DNA from: JABIBU01 sp964464685
Lineage (GTDB): Bacteria > Patescibacteriota > Patescibacteriia > Magasanikbacterales > UBA922
Length of the DNA stretch: 10,422 bases
Reading direction: 5' to 3'
Assembly: GCA_964464685.1 (NCBI GenBank)
Contig: CAYXGV010000033.1
Location: 1-10,422, forward strand
The translations under genes and the position numbers were made by a program. Within the stretch, counting starts at the first letter, position 1. Every line of letters starts with the position of its first letter. Under the pieces are notes generated by a model. It searched no databases, was not told where the DNA came from, and worked only from the letters and a program-made list of their open reading frames with translations. This document shows, piece after piece, positions 6,021 through 10,422 of the stretch.

Positions 6021-6044
6021 ACTTGTTTGTATTATATCACAAGT
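6021..6044. promoter_or_regulatory. Inverted repeat centred on a hicBA promoter, candidate operator
   Basis: ACTTGT (6021-6026) and ACAAGT (6039-6044) form perfect 6-bp arms separated by 12 bases, and the TATAAT of the proximal promoter lies exactly between them. A third half-site, TCAAGT, lies at 6076-6081 over the distal -35. This is the geometry expected for autorepression of a toxin-antitoxin operon. Binding is inferred. Confidence 0.45.
6031..6039 (-). promoter_or_regulatory. Proximal extended -10 promoter for hicBA
   Basis: On the minus strand TGATATAAT is a perfect extended -10 element. It has only a poor -35 (CTGTAA). Transcription would start near 6024, about 20 bases before the antitoxin ATG at 6004. 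Confidence 0.55.
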
Positions 6045-6050
6045 CTGAGT

Positions 6051-6079
6051 ATTTTACAGCTCATACATCAATTTGTCAA
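6051..6079 (-). promoter_or_regulatory. Distal consensus promoter for hicBA
   Basis: On the minus strand a perfect TTGACA (6074-6079) is followed by 17 bases and TAAAAT (6051-6056). Transcription would start near 6044, giving a leader of about 40 bases. Together with the proximal site it forms a tandem pair. Confidence 0.75.
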
Positions 6080-6105
6080 GTTAAAATAGGTATTTTAAAA
6101 ATATT

Positions 6106-6753
6106 TTATTCTGCTTTTTTTATTATATTCTCCACTGCACCCCAATCACTGTGGCCGTCTTTGGGGATTAGGATGACTACGTCGTCGCCGGCTTTGCCTT
6201 TGAAGAAGGTGACAGAAGCTGTCAAAATTTTATAAGTATGACCATCGGCCAAAACACTATGTTGTCCGATGTTGGGATCGGAGACAAGTTCACCAGTGAC
6301 TCGTTGGCGTTCAATCGGGCTAATTTGTTTGTAAACAAAGGAACCATTTTTGGTAATAGTTAATTTCATCATGTCGCCTTCAACTAATTTTGATTTGCTG
6401 GCGTAGTTTGGTGGTATGGCATATTCTCCGCCATCACTGCCAATCATTTTTTCGCCACTAAAAACTCCTTCAACTATTTTTTCACCGTTGGCCAAATTGG
6501 CAATGTCTGGATTTATTTTTTCACCTTTTTTGATGACCTCACCATCAATCATCCGGAGCATAACATCAAGTTGATCTTTCATTTTGTAAATCATTGCCTT
6601 CAGGTTTTTTGTATCTAGGACAGTGTCATTTTCAGCTTCAGCTGGAGCTGGGGTAGCTTCTTCAACTACTGGATTATCGGTAGAGGTATTAAAATCGCTA
6701 TCAGCAAAAAGATCATCAGCTTTTTTATCTAGTATGTCGCTTAGTGAATTCAT
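6106..6753 (-). CDS. Conserved protein of unknown function (215 aa), Patescibacteria type
   Basis: I recognise this as a conserved protein of Patescibacteria for which I know no function. Residues 1-18 form a short motif (SLSDILDKKADDLFADS) and 19-47 an acidic, Ala/Pro-rich linker. Residues 48-72 are an amphipathic helix likely to self-associate (LKAMIYKMKDQLDVMLRMID). From about 92 to 205 the protein is a beta-rich domain with the motifs GEKMIGSDGGEYAIPPNYAS, SKLVEGDMMKLTI and FVYKQISPIERQRV, then a second part ending KGKAGDDVVILIP. The glycine-turn strands recall small barrel folds that bind nucleic acid, but that is a guess. There is no signal peptide or membrane segment. It is downstream of the ATPase but separated by a terminator and its own promoter, so it is a separate transcript. 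Confidence 0.8.
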   Translation of the reverse strand: MNSLSDILDKKADDLFADSDFNTSTDNPVVEEATPAPAEAENDTVLDTKNLKAMIYKMKDQLDVMLRMIDGEVIKKGEKINPDIANLANGEKIVEGVFSGEKMIGSDGGEYAIPPNYASKSKLVEGDMMKLTITKNGSFVYKQISPIERQRVTGELVSDPNIGQHSVLADGHTYKILTASVTFFKGKAGDDVVILIPKDGHSDWGAVENIIKKAE

Positions 6754-6769
6754 AAATATTTTATAAAAT

Positions 6770-6805
6770 GCTTGAAAGGCCTAAAAGGCTAGAAAAGCTT
6801 GAAAT
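6770..6805 (+). repeat. Degenerate 9-nt tandem array, copy A
   Basis: Four contiguous 9-base units: GCTTGAAAG, GCCTAAAAG, GCTAGAAAA, GCTTGAAAT. The array lies in the predicted leader of the 215-residue protein gene and is opposite in orientation to the array at 6888-6930. Confidence 0.75.
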
Positions 6806-6820
6806 GTTTTAGTGAGTATT

Positions 6821-6829
6821 AGTATAACA
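6821..6829 (-). promoter_or_regulatory. Extended -10 promoter for the 215-residue protein gene
   Basis: On the minus strand TGTTATACT matches TGnTATAmT, with no clear -35. Transcription would start near 6814, so the leader of about 60 bases contains the whole 9-nt array at 6770-6805. Confidence 0.5.
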
Positions 6830-6887
6830 TTTATTTTTTGTTTGATCATTATTTTATGTGGAAGAATAGGGGATAGGCTGTTAACAG

Positions 6888-6908
6888 AAAAAGCCTTTCC
6901 GGCTTTTT
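6888..6908 (-). terminator. Terminator after the membrane ATPase gene
   Basis: AAAAAGCC and GGCTTTTT (6888-6895 with 6901-6908) form a perfect 8-bp stem around five bases, followed on the minus strand by CTG after five T. It is built from units of the 9-nt array. The GC part is short, so termination may be partial. Confidence 0.6.
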
Positions 6909-6930
6909 AAGCATTTCCAGCTTTTCAAGC
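6888..6930 (-). repeat. Degenerate 9-nt tandem array, copy B (inverted)
   Basis: Read on the minus strand, contiguous units are GCTTGAAAA, GCTGGAAAT, GCTTAAAAA, GCCGGAAAG, then GCTTTTT. They are the same word family as 6770-6805 in the opposite orientation, so the two arrays form a long imperfect inverted repeat across the gap. Part of the array forms the terminator. Confidence 0.75.
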
Positions 6931-6934
6931 CTTT

Positions 6935-9511
6935 TTAAAGAGTAGCTTCAATCATATCATTTTTTGATTCGCTGGTTGATTCGCCCAATTTTGTTCTTTC
7001 CATTAATTCGGCTTCTACAATATTTTTGTCTCGGCCATATTTGAGGCGGGAAAGTTCTTTGATGGCAGAGGCTAATTCACGATTGCCTCGTACTGGCGGA
7101 TAGGCTTTCATTAAAAATGGTTTACTGGCTTGATTGTCAATCAAAAGTTTGACATAAAAAGAGTATTTGGGACAGTTTAATAAATCATAAGAACCAAAAA
7201 CTGGAGCAAATTCTTTGGCTAAAATTTCTGAATCTTCTGGACCAATACGACCGGATAACATTGTACCAACATTACCCAAAATAGCGTCACGGACATCAGC
7301 CTTGCCTTTGTCGTCAGTTAATTGCCCCATATATTGGTGGGCGATAATTAAATCAAGGCGATATTTACGGGCTTCGGATAAAATAGTGGAAATAGAGTCG
7401 GTAATAAAGTTTTGAAACTCATCAATATATAAATAAAAATCATGACGATCTTCTTCGTTCATATCAGCTCTGCCCATAGCTGCCATTTGTAATTTGGCTA
7501 CCACAATTAGACCAAGAAGTTTGGCATTGACTTCACCGGTTTTTCCTTTGGCCAAATTTACTAGTAAGATTTTTTTGCTGTCCATAATTTCGCGGAAGCT
7601 GAAAGCGGAATGTTGTTGGCCCATAATATTTCTCATCATTTCATTACCAACAAATCGGCCAACTTTGGAAATTAAATAGCCAAGCATTTCAGATTTGTGG
7701 AAGTCTGATGTTTTGGCCATTTCTTTTTCCCAAAAAGCACGCACAACTGGATCGGTTAATTTTTTTAAATATTCTTTTACATAAGCATCGTCAGTAAACA
7801 TACGAGGAATATCTATAATCGTACCCGGATTGCTTAAATCAGCCATGAGAGTTAGCATAACGTTGCGCATATTGTGCTCAAACATTGGGCCAACCATTTC
7901 TGGTGGAAAAAGTTTGTAAAAAATAGAAATCATTTCTTGAACAGCAAAGTCTTTTTGATCTTCTGTTTTGGCTTCTAACATATTTAAACCGACAGGTCTT
8001 TGGACATCAGATGGATTAAAAATTACCACATCGTCGGCACGGTTTTTTGGAATATGTTCCAAAATAGCTTCAACCAAATCACCGTGAGGATCAACAATTG
8101 CCACACCCTTTCCCTCAATAATGTCTTGAATAGCAAGATTGGCAATGGTGACAGATTTTCCAGTACCTGATTTTCCAATAATATAAAGATGACGGCGACG
8201 ATCAGCTTCTTTTAATTTTATATCTTTTTTTATACCACGATAATCAGCATAACCGAGCAAAAGCCCTTCGGTAGGAATATTTTCTGGTGGTGGAGCACTA
8301 CGACCAGACAACCATTTTATGTTTGGGGCTTCGGTAGAATGAAGTGGTAAATGCCAAAAACTAGCCATTTCCTCGGTATTCAAAATCAAGAAACGTTTTT
8401 CATTGAAAGATCTATAAATAAAATCACGAATTATTTGAGCTTGATTACGAGGTATGGTGGCAAAAAATTCATTGCCATAACGATATAAATTGTATTGACT
8501 ATAGGCATTGATGAGGTTATCCAAATTCATGCGAGCGGTTTCAATATTGTTTGAGGCACTAAGCAATCTTATACTAACGTCCATGCCACCTTTGCTGATT
8601 TTTTCTTCAATACCTTTCAAAGTTTCTTCTTCCATGGCCGACATTTGATATTTTTCTTCAGGTTTTGCTAGGTCTTCCTTTTTTTTCATTGTTTTGCCAA
8701 TATCTTGGAAACCTTTTTTCATAATGCGACTAAAAGCACTGCGACTGGTGACCGTATCAAATTTTTCACCTTTTCTAACATCGTGAACAATTCTAATACC
8801 AATACGACGCCAGCGACGATGAGAGGAACGAATTACATATTGAATTGCCAGAGAACTTTCCGCCTCATGCGCTTTGGCCAAAATATTCAAAAGTACGGAT
8901 AGGGGATCAGAATCGGTTTTTTTGTAAGTCTTGAAAGGAAAAACTTTTTTTTGTTTACTATTTAAATAAGCGCCAACAATATTGCTTTTTTCTGTAAAAA
9001 TATTATAATCAGTCATTTCTTCAATTTCAGCATGGGGATATTGGGAGTGAATTTGTTGTTCAATAAAAGCTCGTGATTGCTTTTGAATGGCAATATAAAA
9101 AGTAATAAGACCTTTGTGGGCAATTATTTCAAAAGAAATAGAATCATTTCTACCCAAAAGCCAACGAGTAAAACCACGTTGGGCACGCATACCAGCTAGA
9201 GAAGCAAAAATTGTTTCAGTTAAACCAATTTCTTCTCTAATTTGTTCCAACCTGTCGTCTTGGCTACCTTGCCCACCTTGACCTTCTGATTTTCTTTCTT
9301 TAGGAACTAATATTTGCAATACAATTCGTTCAAATGCTTTTACTTCGCGTAATTCGGTGCGAAAAAATGCCCTCAGCATAAATAACACGGCTGTAATCAG
9401 TCCTCCTCCTAAGACAAACAAGAGAAATAGTAAGAAGACAGGATCGTTTAATAGTCCCGCTGTTGGTGTGGCGAAGGTTGATTGTTGGGTCGCTGTGAAG
9501 AGTTGGAACAT
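6935..9511 (-). CDS. Membrane-anchored VirD4/TraD/HerA-like ATPase
   Basis: An 858-residue P-loop motor. One clear membrane segment covers about residues 24-46 (PVFLLFLLFVLGGGLITAVLFML), so the bulk is cytoplasmic. An N-terminal domain of about 350 residues, with a Gly/Gln-rich loop near 75-85, precedes the ATPase. Walker A GKSGTGKS covers 446-453 and is followed by a GVAIVDPHGDL strand. Walker B is LYIDEFQNF with D697/E698, followed by a coupling-protein-like motif IIAHQYMGQL. This order is that of type IV secretion coupling proteins and HerA/FtsK-type hexamers, which move DNA or protein through a membrane. The large N-terminal domain is of a kind I recall mainly from Patescibacteria. No relaxase, pilin or other secretion gene lies in the window, so conjugation, DNA uptake and other transport cannot be distinguished. 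It sits between two probable partner genes. No promoter is clear. Confidence 0.88.
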   Translation of the reverse strand: MFQLFTATQQSTFATPTAGLLNDPVFLLFLLFVLGGGLITAVLFMLRAFFRTELREVKAFERIVLQILVPKERKSEGQGGQGSQDDRLEQIREEIGLTETIFASLAGMRAQRGFTRWLLGRNDSISFEIIAHKGLITFYIAIQKQSRAFIEQQIHSQYPHAEIEEMTDYNIFTEKSNIVGAYLNSKQKKVFPFKTYKKTDSDPLSVLLNILAKAHEAESSLAIQYVIRSSHRRWRRIGIRIVHDVRKGEKFDTVTSRSAFSRIMKKGFQDIGKTMKKKEDLAKPEEKYQMSAMEEETLKGIEEKISKGGMDVSIRLLSASNNIETARMNLDNLINAYSQYNLYRYGNEFFATIPRNQAQIIRDFIYRSFNEKRFLILNTEEMASFWHLPLHSTEAPNIKWLSGRSAPPPENIPTEGLLLGYADYRGIKKDIKLKEADRRRHLYIIGKSGTGKSVTIANLAIQDIIEGKGVAIVDPHGDLVEAILEHIPKNRADDVVIFNPSDVQRPVGLNMLEAKTEDQKDFAVQEMISIFYKLFPPEMVGPMFEHNMRNVMLTLMADLSNPGTIIDIPRMFTDDAYVKEYLKKLTDPVVRAFWEKEMAKTSDFHKSEMLGYLISKVGRFVGNEMMRNIMGQQHSAFSFREIMDSKKILLVNLAKGKTGEVNAKLLGLIVVAKLQMAAMGRADMNEEDRHDFYLYIDEFQNFITDSISTILSEARKYRLDLIIAHQYMGQLTDDKGKADVRDAILGNVGTMLSGRIGPEDSEILAKEFAPVFGSYDLLNCPKYSFYVKLLIDNQASKPFLMKAYPPVRGNRELASAIKELSRLKYGRDKNIVEAELMERTKLGESTSESKNDMIEATL

Positions 9512-9522
9512 AGTTTATAAAT

Positions 9523-9535
9523 TTTCAATTTGAAA
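9523..9535. promoter_or_regulatory. 13-nt palindrome just upstream of the ATPase start
   Basis: TTTCAA-T-TTGAAA is a perfect dyad 12 bases upstream of the ATPase ATG. It could be an operator or part of a leader structure. The site is short and AT-rich, so it may be chance. Confidence 0.25.
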
Positions 9536-9538
9536 GCC

Positions 9539-9711
9539 GTGTCATTGCGAGCATAGCGAAGCAATCCCATGCATAGTAAGAAAAAATTATGATTAATAAT
9601 TATTATTGTTTATAATAATAGCGAATGGAAATATTTACTTGAAAAGTTTTGAGCGCTGATGACTGGGATTGCTTCGTCGGTCGATGCGAATCGACCTTCT
9701 CGCAATGACAC
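9539..9711. mobile_element. 173-bp palindromic repeat element (MITE-like)
   Basis: The ends are a long inverted repeat. GTGTCATTGCGAG at 9539-9551 pairs with CTCGCAATGACAC at 9699-9711, and CGAAGCAATCCCA at 9557-9569 pairs with TGGGATTGCTTCG at 9664-9676. The right arm carries an extra nested hairpin, GGTCGA-TGCGAA-TCGACC (9679-9696), that the left arm lacks. The centre is AT-rich with a small hairpin at 9601-9617. It has no coding capacity. I recall very similar TCATTGCGAG...GCGAAGCAATC palindromes as dispersed intergenic repeats in many bacteria, so this is probably a copy of such a non-autonomous element. It ends four bases after the stop of the upstream gene and fills the gap before the ATPase. 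No target-site duplication is visible. Confidence 0.85.
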
Positions 9712-9714
9712 TTT

Positions 9715-10245
9715 TTATTTTCCACTCGTTTTTCTAAGGGCAAGTATTTTATCCGTCTTAATCTTCGCCTCTTGTTCTAAGAAAAATTTATTAATACCTG
9801 GAAGGAGTTTGAGCCATTCAAAGATTAGTTTAAAAATAGCTTTGACTTTGACGTGAGTATTTTTTAGCAGAGCCCTAATGGCAAAAGCGGTTCGTTCACC
9901 TTTCATTTTGAATTCTTGTTTTTGTATAGTGGTAAGCTCGGCAAAAGCATCGCTCAAATCTTGTTCCATTATTTTTTCTACTTGAATAGTAAGTTCATCA
10001 CGAACTTGGGGAATTTGAGTTGGTTTTTTTTTGCTACTACGAAGTTTTGATTTGAGAGAGCTAATTGATTCTTCCAAAAAACTTTCTTCCTCGGTTTCTA
10101 CTTTGGGTTTTTCTGGAATAAACTCAACTGCACCTTCGGGAGTAGGTGTTTGTTTTTCTGGTTTTGGTTGTTCAATTATTTCATTCGGAATTTCTTGTAT
10201 AATATTTTTTCCATCTTCAACCTGAATGTGTTTTTGATCAGACAT
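9715..10245 (-). CDS. Acidic/amphipathic conserved protein (176 aa), possible ATPase partner
   Basis: A 176-residue protein of unknown function, similar to ones I recall beside membrane ATPases in Patescibacteria. Residues 1-60 are acidic and Pro-rich (PKPEKQTPTPEGAV, TEEESFLEES), and 62-80 are basic. Residues 82-125 form a helical stretch (VRDELTIQVEKIMEQDLSDA, then KGERTAFAIRALL). The C-terminal part (130-170) is amphipathic to hydrophobic: HVKVKAIFKLIFEWLKLLPG, then INKFFLEQEAKIKTDKILAL. It lacks a signal peptide. The C-terminal helix could lie on the membrane or dock on the ATPase encoded next. It is first in the three-gene series, with a long structured leader and an extended -10 promoter. 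The start at 10245 is the only ATG before the conserved part. Confidence 0.75.
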   Translation of the reverse strand: MSDQKHIQVEDGKNIIQEIPNEIIEQPKPEKQTPTPEGAVEFIPEKPKVETEEESFLEESISSLKSKLRSSKKKPTQIPQVRDELTIQVEKIMEQDLSDAFAELTTIQKQEFKMKGERTAFAIRALLKNTHVKVKAIFKLIFEWLKLLPGINKFFLEQEAKIKTDKILALRKTSGK

Positions 10246-10383
10246 AATGAGTTTGAAAGTTTGTAAAGTTGATACCCACAGGGCATCAGTATACTCTGAA
10301 AGTTTATAAAGTTATAAAGTTATAAAGACGGACAACACAATGTTCATTGTCTTTACAAACTTTCAACTTTACAAACTTTTAAC
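10246..10383 (-). promoter_or_regulatory. Long structured leader with competing arms
   Basis: The predicted transcript from about 10384 has a leader of about 138 bases with three related arms. Arm 1 (10349-10383) contains TCAACTTTACAAACTTT at 10363-10379, a perfect 17-base inverted match to 10256-10272 (arm 3), next to the start codon. Arm 1 can alternatively pair imperfectly with arm 2 (10298-10329). Between arms 2 and 3 is a small hairpin, GATACCC-ACA-GGGCATC (10271-10287, one G-T pair), and ACAAT/ATTGT (10337-10350) closes the loop between arms 1 and 2. The arms are made of 8-9-base words (GTTTGTAAA, GTTATAAA). Regulation by alternative pairing is inferred. Confidence 0.45.
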
Positions 10384-10390
10384 TATACTT

Positions 10391-10399
10391 ATTATACCA
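10391..10399 (-). promoter_or_regulatory. Extended -10 promoter for the 176-residue protein gene
   Basis: On the minus strand TGGTATAAT is a perfect TGnTATAAT element. The region 17 bases upstream has no consensus -35. Transcription would start near 10384, producing the structured leader. Confidence 0.65.
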
Positions 10400-10422
10400 G
10401 AAAAAAATAAAAAGCGCTATAA

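Noticed and set aside
6083..6096. AAAATA-GG-TATTTT palindrome as a terminator of the 215-residue protein gene
   Set aside because: The stem contains no G-C pair and no proper T-run follows, so termination is unlikely.
9512..9660. Promoter for the ATPase gene within the palindromic element
   Set aside because: Several TATTAT-like hexamers exist in the AT-rich centre, but none has a credible -35 or extended -10.
1..10422. Alternative genetic code with TGA as glycine
   Set aside because: TGA is not used as a stop in any of eleven genes, but no gene has in-frame TGA either. AT-rich preference for TAA explains this.

Overview
The window looks like a chromosomal segment from a Patescibacteria (Candidate Phyla Radiation) bacterium. 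I infer this from gene content recalled from memory, because no search was possible. The supporting features are visibly AT-rich DNA, compact genes with their own terminators, a double CxxC-x17-CxxC zinc-ribbon protein, a tiny two-helix membrane protein, a C39-type peptidase with calcium-loop repeats, a bacterial SWIB protein, and a membrane-anchored VirD4/HerA-like ATPase flanked by two proteins of the kind found mainly in this radiation. Stops are TAA (8) and TAG (3). TGA is never used as a stop and never interrupts a long frame, so the standard code fits. None of the ten start codons I could examine has a convincing Shine-Dalgarno sequence.

Layout. Bases 2-910 (+) hold a phosphotransferase of the aminoglycoside/choline kinase type, cut by the left edge. 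Bases 1007-1195 (+) hold a 62-residue membrane protein with its own extended -10 promoter. A strong bidirectional terminator separates it from a convergent block on the minus strand: dnaX (4867-3284), a secreted C39-like peptidase (3092-2046) and a zinc-ribbon protein (1969-1256). A SWIB-domain gene (5101-5361, +) is divergent from dnaX and ends at a second bidirectional terminator. On its other side lies a HicB/HicA-like antitoxin-toxin pair (6004-5431, -).

The right third is a minus-strand series: an acidic/amphipathic 176-residue protein (10245-9715), the 858-residue membrane ATPase (9511-6935) and a 215-residue conserved protein (6753-6106). The ATPase probably forms a hexameric motor at the membrane that moves DNA or protein, and the two flanking proteins may be accessories. 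That link is inferred from adjacency and orientation only.

The gaps in this series are structured. They contain a 173-bp palindromic repeat element (9539-9711), two opposed arrays of a degenerate 9-nt word (6770-6805 and 6888-6930), and a long leader at 10246-10383 whose arms can pair in two mutually exclusive ways. Inside dnaX there is a heptanucleotide tandem repeat and runs of nine and eight A. Slippage at any of these would give a gamma-like truncated clamp-loader subunit. A -1 frame at the dnaX 3' end could instead extend the protein by about 52 residues.
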